DNA from: a bacterium
GTDB lineage: Bacteria; Latescibacterota; Latescibacteria; Latescibacterales; Latescibacteraceae
DNA length: 64,000 nucleotides
Direction: 5' to 3'
NCBI GenBank assembly: GCA_021372535.1
Contig: JAJFUH010000036.1
Span: 20,623 to 84,622 of the forward strand
Shown: positions 27,133 to 34,574 of the stretch, piece after piece
Layout: the number at the start of each line of letters is the position of its first letter
How positions within the stretch are numbered: position 1 is the stretch's first letter
The notes under the pieces: model-generated
What the model was told of the DNA's origin: nothing
What the model saw: only the letters and a program-made list of their open reading frames with translations
The model's database searches: none
Position numbers and translations under genes: made by a program

Positions 27133-27223
27133 GAATAGTTTTCTGTTGCAATTGATTCCAAAGGATTATAAAATAACAGTTGGTATGAATCAAAACTCAT
27201 AATATGGTAACAAGTATAATCCC

Positions 27224-27808
27224 ATGCCCGTAAATTCCACACATGATAATCAGAGACTTCTTCAATTCCTTTTTTTCAAATACCGGAAAAAAGGAACGAC
27301 AGTCTATTCCGATTTTATCTCGGAAAGTCCTTCTGTTCCGGGAAACTGGAGAGGTACTTCGCCGGATATGCTCATTTCCGAACACCATAAACGGATCGCT
27401 GTCTGTATTGAGGAGGGGGCAACCTTTAACGAGAAAGCCACCGTTCTCAAATGGAAATCGATCCTTGATAACCCGAACACCACGCTCCGGATTATTGTCC
27501 GTGATGAAGATGAATCCGAAGCCATCATGCAACTGGCGCAGAGGAATAATATCGATATCGAGTGTTTCAGGGTTAAGCGCTCGACGCAGCGTAAAAGGAA
27601 AATTCCCCCTAAAGCAGGCAAAAAAGGCGGGTTCAGGGTTGACTGGGTCGTTATCATGACGTCGGTGATGATTATTTTTGTTTCTCTGCTCCTTTTTGGG
27701 CCTGCTCTCATGAAACTTTTCAAAATACAGGATGAATCCCGGCCTTTCGAAACAGGAAAACAAATCGATCAGTTCCAGAAAACAATCGATGACCTCAAGA
27801 AAAAGTAG
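27224..27808 (+). CDS. Hypothetical protein with one C-terminal transmembrane helix
   Basis: 194 residues, not recognised. Residues 1-118 are a soluble alpha/beta domain with SPDMLISEHHKRIAVCIEE and alternating hydrophobic strands, loosely reminiscent of restriction-endonuclease-like folds, but no complete PD-(D/E)xK set is seen. A very basic linker (RSTQRKRKIPPKAGKK) precedes a membrane helix (about 139-163) and a short charged coiled tail. The basic linker next to the helix suggests the soluble part is cytoplasmic. Start ATG 27224 lacks a strong ribosome site. Confidence 0.6.
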   Translation: MPVNSTHDNQRLLQFLFFKYRKKGTTVYSDFISESPSVPGNWRGTSPDMLISEHHKRIAVCIEEGATFNEKATVLKWKSILDNPNTTLRIIVRDEDESEAIMQLAQRNNIDIECFRVKRSTQRKRKIPPKAGKKGGFRVDWVVIMTSVMIIFVSLLLFGPALMKLFKIQDESRPFETGKQIDQFQKTIDDLKKK

Positions 27809-28173
27809 TAATGCAATACAGGCAGTTCGTAATTTTCCGCACGATATATTTCACTCCGCTTCATGAATTCCGGAATTCTCCGTCATGACCTTTACGCTCA
27901 GCAATACATTTTCATATTGGTTATGAGTTCTTTTTTTCCACACATGGGAGAAGGGTCAGGGATGCTGGCAATATTACCCTCACACTCGGCCCCTCTTCCG
28001 TAAACAGGAGAGAGAAGAAAACATTATATCATACATCCGGGAACACGTTACTTATAATTACTTCAAAGGTTTCGATTTGTAATTGAATCAATGTTTTCCG
28101 TTTGTTATATTGGAAAGTTACAGGTACATTGAATAAATGAAACTCGTTATATGAAAATACTAGTGAGGGACGA
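27809..28173. other. Intergenic region before leuS
   Basis: No gene seen. It holds the palindrome GAATTCCGGAATTC (about 27864-27877). At about 27941-28016 there is a decayed repeat-like stretch (GGGAGAAGGGTCAGGGATG, CCCTCACACTCGGCCCCTC, then an imperfect hairpin around TTCCGTAAACAGGAG) of a kind seen in intergenic repeats of other bacteria. The leuS promoter is at its right end. Confidence 0.5.
28083..28111 (+). promoter_or_regulatory. Predicted sigma-70 promoter for leuS
   Basis: TTGAAT (28083-28088), 17-bp spacer, TATATT (28106-28111) with the extended -10 dinucleotide TG at 28103-28104. About 60 bp before the leuS start. Confidence 0.6.
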
Positions 28174-30603
28174 ATGAACAGAAGCACAGAAGCGAAATAC
28201 GATCACCGGACCATAGAGAAGAAGTGGAGAGAACGATGGGAGACACGCGGTGATTATCGAGTAGATCTGGACAGGGCAGAGAGGCCTTTTTTCAACCTGA
28301 TGATGTTTCCGTATCCCTCCGCCGAGGGTCTCCATGTGGGAAATGTTTATGCCTTTACGGGGTCTGATATTTACGGCAGATTCATGAAAATGACCGGCTA
28401 TGATGTTTTCGAACCGATCGGATTTGACGCTTTCGGCATGCATTCGGAAAATTTCGCGTTGAAGAAGGGGCTGCACCCCGCGCAGCTCGTTCCGAAGAAT
28501 ATCGCTCGCTTCCGCGACACCCAGCTTAAGATGATCGGCGCCATGTTCGACTGGTCGCACCAGGTGGATACCACCGACAAACTGTATTACCGGTGGACAC
28601 AGTGGATTTTTACCCAGTTATACAACCACGGGCTCGCATACCAGGCGGACGCCACGGTCAACTGGTGTCCTTCGTGCCAGACAGTGCTTGCCGATGAACA
28701 GGTCATTTCCGGCGCATGCGAACGGTGCAGTTCTCTGGTGACGATGAAAAACATGCGCCAGTGGTTTTTCAGGATAACCGATTACGCAGGCCGTCTCCAC
28801 ACGAACCTCGATGTCATCGACTGGTCAGAGATTACCAAAACCGCCCAACGTAACTGGATAGGCCGCAGCGAGGGCGCAGAAATCGATTTCGACATTGCGG
28901 GATGCGATGATAAACTTCGTATTTTTACAACCCGCCCCGACACCATTTTCGGCGCCACGTACATGGTGCTCGCGCCGGAACATGGGCTTGTCGAAAAAGT
29001 CACAGCACCGGAACTGAAACAGGCGGTCGGGAACTATGTCCGTGCTGCCGCTGCCAAAACCGAACAGGAACGGGTTGATGAGGCAGGGAAGAAAACGGGC
29101 GTTTTCACCGGCGGTTATGCGATAAACCCGGCAACCGGCCTCCCCATACCTATCTGGGTCGCCGATTATGTCCTTATCGGTTACGGCACCGGAGCGATCA
29201 TGGCTGTTCCCGCCCATGACGAGCGTGATTTTGCATTTGCACGGACATTCGATCTACCCGTTATCGAGGTGATATCGCCCGATGGTTCCGGTCACGATCT
29301 TACCGCCGCATATACCGACGAGGGAATCATGATCAATTCGGGCCAGTTCAATGGTATTCCCTCGGTGGATGCCATCGGAAAAATCACCCAGTGGTTCGCC
29401 GACAGGGGAAAGGGTCAGAAAAAGATCAATTTCCGCCTCCACGACTGGTGTATTTCCCGTCAGCGGTACTGGGGACCGCCGATTCCGGTAGTTTATTGTG
29501 ATACATGCGGTACACAGGCTGTTCCGGAAAGCGATCTCCCGGTGCTCCTGCCGGAGATGGAGGATTTCAGGCCGGATGGCTCGGGTCATTCTCCGCTCGC
29601 GCGCAATCCCGGGTTCGTGAATACGACATGCCCCAAGTGCGGTGGTCCGGCACAGCGCGAGACGGATGTCATGGATAACTTCCTCGATTCGGCATGGTAT
29701 TTTTTCCGGTACCCGTCGACCGAATACAGCGACAGGCCTTTCGACAGGGAGCGGACACGGAAATGGCTCCCCGTCGACATGTATATCGGGGGAAACGAAC
29801 ATGCCGTGCTTCACCTTCTCTATACCCGCTTCATAACCATGGCGCTTCATGATATGGGATACATCGACTTCGATGAACCGTTCAAAAAATTCCGAGCGCA
29901 CGGCCTCATCATAAAGGATGGCGCAAAGATGTCGAAGAGCCGCGGTAATGTGGTGAATCCCGACGAGTTCATCGATGAATACGGCGCAGACTGTTTCAGG
30001 ACCTACCTCATGTTTCTCGGGCCGTACACCCAGGGCGGCGATTTCCAGGACAAGGGTATCACCGGCGTCCGCCGCTTCTATGACCGTCTCTACAGGCTCG
30101 TTCTCGCTGGCGTTTTAACCGCGGCGCAGCCGGATGATCAGGAAATGATTACCATGATACACAAAACCGTCCGCGATGTGACGGAGCACATCAAAAATCT
30201 CGAATATAACACAGCCATCGCGTTCATGATGGAATTTCTCAATGGCATTACAAAGCGCGACACAGTCGGCAGGGATGCGGTCGAGGTTCTCGTGCGGCTT
30301 ACCGCCCCGTTCGGTCCGCACCTTGCCGAGGAATTGTGGGAGATGCTCGGTCACCGTGAAAGCGTTTTTACCGCCGGGTGGCCCGTCTGGGATGAATCGA
30401 GGATTATCGTCGATACCTTCGAGCTTGTCGCACAGGTGAACGGCAAAGTCCGGGCAACTATGCGGGCGCCGGTCGATATTCCGGAGGACAAGGCAAAAGC
30501 GCTCGCTGTCGGCCATGAGAATGTCATGCGTTTTACCGAGGGTAAAACGATTGTGAAAACTATTTATGTACCCGGTAAACTCGTAAATATCGTGGTGAAA
30601 TAG
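28174..30603 (+). CDS. leuS: Leucine--tRNA ligase
   Basis: 809 residues, the usual bacterial LeuRS length. Class I signatures: FPYPSAEGLHVGN with the HIGH-type motif GLHVGN (52-57) and KMSKS at 585-589 (DGAKMSKSRGNVVNP). The CP1 editing domain is present with TTRPDTIFGATYMVLAPEH and GTGAIMAVPAHDERD, so mischarged products should be removed. Zinc-type cysteine pairs occur at CPSC...CERC and CDTC...CPKC. GAGGGA lies before the ATG. A hydrolase gene starts 2 bp after the stop. Confidence 0.97.
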   Translation: MNRSTEAKYDHRTIEKKWRERWETRGDYRVDLDRAERPFFNLMMFPYPSAEGLHVGNVYAFTGSDIYGRFMKMTGYDVFEPIGFDAFGMHSENFALKKGLHPAQLVPKNIARFRDTQLKMIGAMFDWSHQVDTTDKLYYRWTQWIFTQLYNHGLAYQADATVNWCPSCQTVLADEQVISGACERCSSLVTMKNMRQWFFRITDYAGRLHTNLDVIDWSEITKTAQRNWIGRSEGAEIDFDIAGCDDKLRIFTTRPDTIFGATYMVLAPEHGLVEKVTAPELKQAVGNYVRAAAAKTEQERVDEAGKKTGVFTGGYAINPATGLPIPIWVADYVLIGYGTGAIMAVPAHDERDFAFARTFDLPVIEVISPDGSGHDLTAAYTDEGIMINSGQFNGIPSVDAIGKITQWFADRGKGQKKINFRLHDWCISRQRYWGPPIPVVYCDTCGTQAVPESDLPVLLPEMEDFRPDGSGHSPLARNPGFVNTTCPKCGGPAQRETDVMDNFLDSAWYFFRYPSTEYSDRPFDRERTRKWLPVDMYIGGNEHAVLHLLYTRFITMALHDMGYIDFDEPFKKFRAHGLIIKDGAKMSKSRGNVVNPDEFIDEYGADCFRTYLMFLGPYTQGGDFQDKGITGVRRFYDRLYRLVLAGVLTAAQPDDQEMITMIHKTVRDVTEHIKNLEYNTAIAFMMEFLNGITKRDTVGRDAVEVLVRLTAPFGPHLAEELWEMLGHRESVFTAGWPVWDESRIIVDTFELVAQVNGKVRATMRAPVDIPEDKAKALAVGHENVMRFTEGKTIVKTIYVPGKLVNIVVK

Positions 30604-30604
30604 C

Positions 30605-32821
30605 ATGAAACCGTTCACTTTTTTCGAATCCGCCCGTGTTCAGGGACGATCAATGGCTCTGAGCATCTTTGTTCTCTGTATGCTCGTGTTTATCGGGGGC
30701 GCGGCCAATGCGCAGGATGATCTTTCCGTCCTGAAGACATGGAAAGCCCACGAAAACGCTCAGAATGCTCTCTATAACCTTATCGCAAGCGAATCATACC
30801 GGTTTCTCGATGCCCGTGACCAGACCCTTGCCGGAATCCGTTCCGTCGATCAATATACGTCCTATACCACGGCTGTTCACCGTAAGCTTGACGCCGCATT
30901 CGGCCCGCTGCCCGCGAAAACTCCCCTCAACGTGCGTGTTACCGGTACGATCGAGCGCGAGGGGATTGCGGTCGAAAAGATTGTGTACGAGTCTCGTCCC
31001 GGATTCTGGGTCACAGGCGCTGTTTTTAAATCTCCGAATGCGCCCGGACGTCTTCCCGCGGTACTCTATGTCTGCGGCCACACGGTTGACGGATTCCGGA
31101 GCGAGGCTTACCAGCAGGTCATTCTCAATCTTGCGCGGAAAGGATTCCTCGTTTTCGCCATCGACCCGGCAGGGCAGGGCGAACGGCTTCAGTACGTCGA
31201 TAAGGAAAAAGGAACATCGTACGTCGGAGGCCCGACACAGGAGCATTCATATGCCGGCCTGCAGTATCTCTTCCTCGGGCGAACCATGGCGATGGTCAGG
31301 CTCTGGGATTGCATCCGCGCGGTCGACTACCTGACAGCGCGGCCCGATGTCGATCCTCAGCGTATCGTTGTGCACGGCCGCTCGGGCGGAGGGACCATGT
31401 CGGCGTTTTTAGGTGCCATGGATACCCGTATTGCTGCGGCGGCGCCCGAGTGCTACATTACGAGCTTCAGGCGGCTGCTCCAGTCTATCGGGCCGCAGGA
31501 TGCGGAGCAGAATCTCCTCGGACAGATTTCGAGCGGTCTCGACCACGGCGATTTTCTGGTTGCCCGTGATCTGAAGCCGACGCTCGTCGTGACCACCACC
31601 CGTGATTTTTTCAGTATCCAGGGCGCACGGGAAACGGTGACGAGCTTACAGGCGATTCCACCGGTGAGCGCATCGAAGTCCCTGTCCATGGTCGAAGACG
31701 ATTCCCCGCACCAGTCGACGCTGAAAAACCGTGAGGCGGTCTACCGGTTCTTTTTGCACACATTCGGCATGCAGTCGAATTACACGGACGAAACGATAAC
31801 GCCGATAAGCCCCGATCTTCTCCGTGTCACAAAGACCGGACAGGCTGTCACCTCGGGCTCGAAAACCATCCACGATCTGATCGCAGAGGATGCCGTGGCG
31901 ATACTCGGAAAGCTCCAAAAAAACCGGATGAATACAACGGAGTATGCTTCGAGGATACGCGGTTCGGCTTCCGGACTTTCGGGGTACCGTTCTCCCGGAA
32001 CGATGAAGGAGCCGGTTTTCTGCGGCCGCTTCAACCGTGAGGATTACACCATCGAAAAGTACATTCTCGATGGTGAGGACGGCCTTCCTCTTCCTGTCCT
32101 GCTGTTTGTGCCGACCGGCGGGGGACGGTATCCGGCGATTCTTTATGTGAATCCCGCGGGAAAACAAACCGGCGCGGAACCGGGAGGACAAATCGAGGAT
32201 TTCGTCCGGAAGGGATACTGCGTCTGTTCGCCGGATCTTCCCGGGTTTGGCGAGCTAGCGGTCGACACGAACCAGGGAGACTCCGTCATCGGCGGGGTGA
32301 GCTACAACATCATATTCGGCGCTCAGCTTATCGGCAGGAGCATAACGGGGATTCAGGCCTCGCACATCGCCCGTGCATGCGTGTTCCTGAAATCGCTCGA
32401 CTGCGTCGTTCCGGAGCGTATCACCGGAATAGGAGTCGGGATCGCGGGCCCCGCTCTTCTGCATGCGGCAGTCCTCGACAGCCATATTTCCGCTCTGGCG
32501 CTCATCGATTCGCCGGTATCGTGGGAATCGGCGGTTACGGAGGAACGTTATGACCAGACCATCGGCTCTACCGTAGTTCCTTCGGCGCTGACCGCATACG
32601 ATTTGATCGATCTCTTCTGCGTTTTCGCGCCGGGGAAAGTTCTCGTTTACAATCCTGTCGACTGCGCCGCGAAATCCCTCCCGCAAAAAACGTGTGACCG
32701 GTATACGCATATGCTCGATACTTTCTGCGGTGGAGGAAAAAACAGATTCAGCGTTATGTCGGGAACGGACAGCCGTGAAGCGCTCACCGGCTGGCTCCAG
32801 AACGGAACGACTGAAAAATGA
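30605..32821 (+). CDS. Secreted tandem alpha/beta hydrolase (acetyl-xylan-esterase-like); second copy lacks the nucleophile
   Basis: 738 residues. Signal peptide (hydrophobic 17-32, cleavage near ANA-QD); ATG 30653 with AGGGA upstream would also serve. The first hydrolase domain (about 90-390) has AIDPAGQGER and the nucleophile elbow GRSGGG with Ser260. A second, similar core (about 480-735) has LFVPTGGGRYPAILYVNPAG and SPDLPGFGELA, but its elbow reads GIGVGIAG (608-615) with no serine, so it is probably non-catalytic. The overall shape resembles periplasmic carbohydrate esterases of the AB-hydrolase/AXE group. Substrate is not predictable. Located directly behind leuS. Confidence 0.75.
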   Translation: MKPFTFFESARVQGRSMALSIFVLCMLVFIGGAANAQDDLSVLKTWKAHENAQNALYNLIASESYRFLDARDQTLAGIRSVDQYTSYTTAVHRKLDAAFGPLPAKTPLNVRVTGTIEREGIAVEKIVYESRPGFWVTGAVFKSPNAPGRLPAVLYVCGHTVDGFRSEAYQQVILNLARKGFLVFAIDPAGQGERLQYVDKEKGTSYVGGPTQEHSYAGLQYLFLGRTMAMVRLWDCIRAVDYLTARPDVDPQRIVVHGRSGGGTMSAFLGAMDTRIAAAAPECYITSFRRLLQSIGPQDAEQNLLGQISSGLDHGDFLVARDLKPTLVVTTTRDFFSIQGARETVTSLQAIPPVSASKSLSMVEDDSPHQSTLKNREAVYRFFLHTFGMQSNYTDETITPISPDLLRVTKTGQAVTSGSKTIHDLIAEDAVAILGKLQKNRMNTTEYASRIRGSASGLSGYRSPGTMKEPVFCGRFNREDYTIEKYILDGEDGLPLPVLLFVPTGGGRYPAILYVNPAGKQTGAEPGGQIEDFVRKGYCVCSPDLPGFGELAVDTNQGDSVIGGVSYNIIFGAQLIGRSITGIQASHIARACVFLKSLDCVVPERITGIGVGIAGPALLHAAVLDSHISALALIDSPVSWESAVTEERYDQTIGSTVVPSALTAYDLIDLFCVFAPGKVLVYNPVDCAAKSLPQKTCDRYTHMLDTFCGGGKNRFSVMSGTDSREALTGWLQNGTTEK

Positions 32822-32872
32822 TATCCATGTCAGTCACCCTATCATGTACTTTATTACGGAGAGAATTCTTTT

Positions 32873-34030
32873 ATGAATAATCAGGCAGCTTCCGACGGGT
32901 CAGGTTCCCGGCGTTCAACGCAAAAAACCGCTAATGCTTTACTCGCGATCAGTATTTTGTCAGCTGCCATAATTATTGTTTTATTGTTGACCGGTCACAC
33001 CTGTTATATCGGTCCTTTTGCCATTGCGGTTCCCGTTACACTTGCAGTGTATGTGAGGAGTCGCCCGGTTCTTTCCGCGACATCGTTTTCCCTCTGGATG
33101 GCTGCGTTTGTCACCGCCCCCATGTTCTATCCGGGATTTTTTACCTCGTGGAACGGTTTTCAGCTCAAGGTACTGGTCATTCCACTCATTCAGTTTATCA
33201 TGTTCGGTATGGGAACAACCCTGAGCTTCAGCGACTTCAAGCGTGTATTTCTCATGCCCCAGGCAGTGCTGATAGGAATTGCGCTTCAGTATACCGTCAT
33301 GCCGTTTGTAGGGAAAGCGGTTGCCATGACATTTACCTCGAACTCGGAAGTGGCTGCGGGAATCGTGCTGGTCGGTACAAGTCCCGGCGGCGTCGCATCC
33401 AATGTCATCAATTACCTTGCGGGGAACAACGTGGCGCTCTCGGTCACCATGACCGCGTTTTCCACGGTCGTCGCGCCGTTCACTACGCCTGCGCTGTCAA
33501 AATGGCTCGCGGGAGCATATGTCGAGATAAATTTCTGGGATATGATGATTTCGATCTTTAAGATGGTGATCATACCGGTCGGTTCGGGACTCATCGTCAA
33601 TAAAATACTGGTAAAAATGGGCGAAATGCACCGAAGTCTGCTCTCCGTTTCTAATTTCATCATGAAAAGCCTTCCCGGATTCGCGATGTTCGCCATATGT
33701 TTCGCCTGCTCGATTCTTACAGCCGGTGCACGGAGCCAGCTTCTTATCGGAAGGATAGCCATCAGCATCGTTACCGCGGTGATAGTCCACAATGCCGTGG
33801 GTCTTACACTCGGTTACTGGGGCGCACGGCTTTTCAGGCTCGGAGAAACAAGCTGCCGCACCATCAGCGTCGAAGTCGGGCTTCAGAACAGCGGCATGGC
33901 CGCGGGTCTTGCACTGAGTGTGCTTAAAAGCCCGCTTGCCGCAGTTCCGGGAGTTGTGTACTCCTCGTGGCATAATATTTCCGGCGCGATTCTCGCATCA
34001 TGGTGGTCAAGGAAAAAAGCCAGAGATTGA
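32873..34030 (+). CDS. Bile acid:sodium symporter (BASS/SBF) family transporter
   Basis: 385 residues, nine to ten transmembrane helices. The SBF family core is plain: GTSPGGVASNVINYLAGNN followed by VALSVTMTAFSTVVAPF, and later VEVGLQNSGMAAGLAL. These are the two crossover-helix regions that bind Na+ and substrate. Bacterial members import bile acids, keto acids, pantoate or similar anions; the ligand is unknown. The preceding GGAGAG and AT-rich spacer give a usable ribosome site. It is convergent with the sigma-54 regulator. Confidence 0.9.
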   Translation: MNNQAASDGSGSRRSTQKTANALLAISILSAAIIIVLLLTGHTCYIGPFAIAVPVTLAVYVRSRPVLSATSFSLWMAAFVTAPMFYPGFFTSWNGFQLKVLVIPLIQFIMFGMGTTLSFSDFKRVFLMPQAVLIGIALQYTVMPFVGKAVAMTFTSNSEVAAGIVLVGTSPGGVASNVINYLAGNNVALSVTMTAFSTVVAPFTTPALSKWLAGAYVEINFWDMMISIFKMVIIPVGSGLIVNKILVKMGEMHRSLLSVSNFIMKSLPGFAMFAICFACSILTAGARSQLLIGRIAISIVTAVIVHNAVGLTLGYWGARLFRLGETSCRTISVEVGLQNSGMAAGLALSVLKSPLAAVPGVVYSSWHNISGAILASWWSRKKARD

Positions 34031-34199
34031 ATGGAAGAGTATAGTGGCAGAGAGACAAAGAAAGTAAATTAGGATCACCGGGCTAGTACCTGAAAGTGTT
34101 TCAGGCAATAATCCTTTCAAACTCTCCGTGCCTTCCGACTTGTTCTTTTTTCATTTTGTTTTGCCACTTTGTTCCTTTGACTCTCTGTTCCTTTATTCC

Positions 34200-34241
34200 T
34201 ATATAAAAAAAACCTCCCGAAAAGGAGGTTTTTTTTATATA
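34200..34241. terminator. Bidirectional intrinsic terminator
   Basis: Perfect 18-bp arms (34200-34217 and 34224-34241) around a CGAAAA loop. The GC core is CCTCC/GGAGG, flanked by eight A on the left and eight T on the right, so it works on both strands. It ends the BASS transporter transcript and can stop read-through from the convergent regulator gene. Confidence 0.92.
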
Positions 34242-34289
34242 GTCTGACACGGCTGAAAAGGGGAAAGTATGACAATCTCTATATGATCA

Positions 34290-34353
34290 GCACCACCGTT
34301 AATTGCATGAGGATCAGTATTTTTTATATTGCCTCTGAATCTAACGGTGGTGC
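34290..34353. repeat. 12-bp inverted repeat with 40-bp loop
   Basis: GCACCACCGTTA (34290-34301) and TAACGGTGGTGC (34342-34353) are perfectly complementary. The enclosed 40 bases contain a further GAGG...CCTC pairing. Suggests a structured transcript or a mobile-element remnant. Confidence 0.6.
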
Positions 34354-34379
34354 CTCATTCTTGGGCGATATAAAGAGCA

Positions 34380-34418
34380 AATGCTGTGCCAGAAAATATT
34401 CCGCATAATGCTGTGCCA
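34380..34418. repeat. Two direct copies of AATGCTGTGCCA
   Basis: Identical 12-mers at 34380-34391 and 34407-34418, start-to-start distance 27 bp. They are followed immediately by the palindrome TATATCTTATT / AATAAGATATA (34420-34430, 34438-34448). Such an arrangement resembles protein-binding sites. Confidence 0.55.
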
Positions 34419-34574
34419 ATATATCTTATTGATAATTAATAAGATATAATATTATTTCGAAGTGAGCAAGTAATTGTCATGTTCAGGAATAACAGGTGTG
34501 GCTGTCGCAGATAGTGAGACGAAAAAAGCGGAATGGTTCATGATGCTATATGTAACAAGTGGAATATCAAATAG

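Larger units (their letters stand above)
34031..34574. other. Long convergent spacer with repeats, terminator and inverted/direct repeats
   Basis: 544 bp without a supported gene. Left part: GTGGCAGAGAGACAAAGAAAG (34040-34060 region), a perfect hairpin CCTGAAA-GTG-TTTCAGG (about 34089-34105), then an inverse ACAAAG-type repeat (34150-34200). Middle: strong terminator (34200-34241). Right part, 34242-34574: a 12-bp inverted repeat, two direct copies of AATGCTGTGCCA and an 11-bp palindrome, all listed separately. The right part could encode a small RNA or hold binding sites. Confidence 0.55.
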
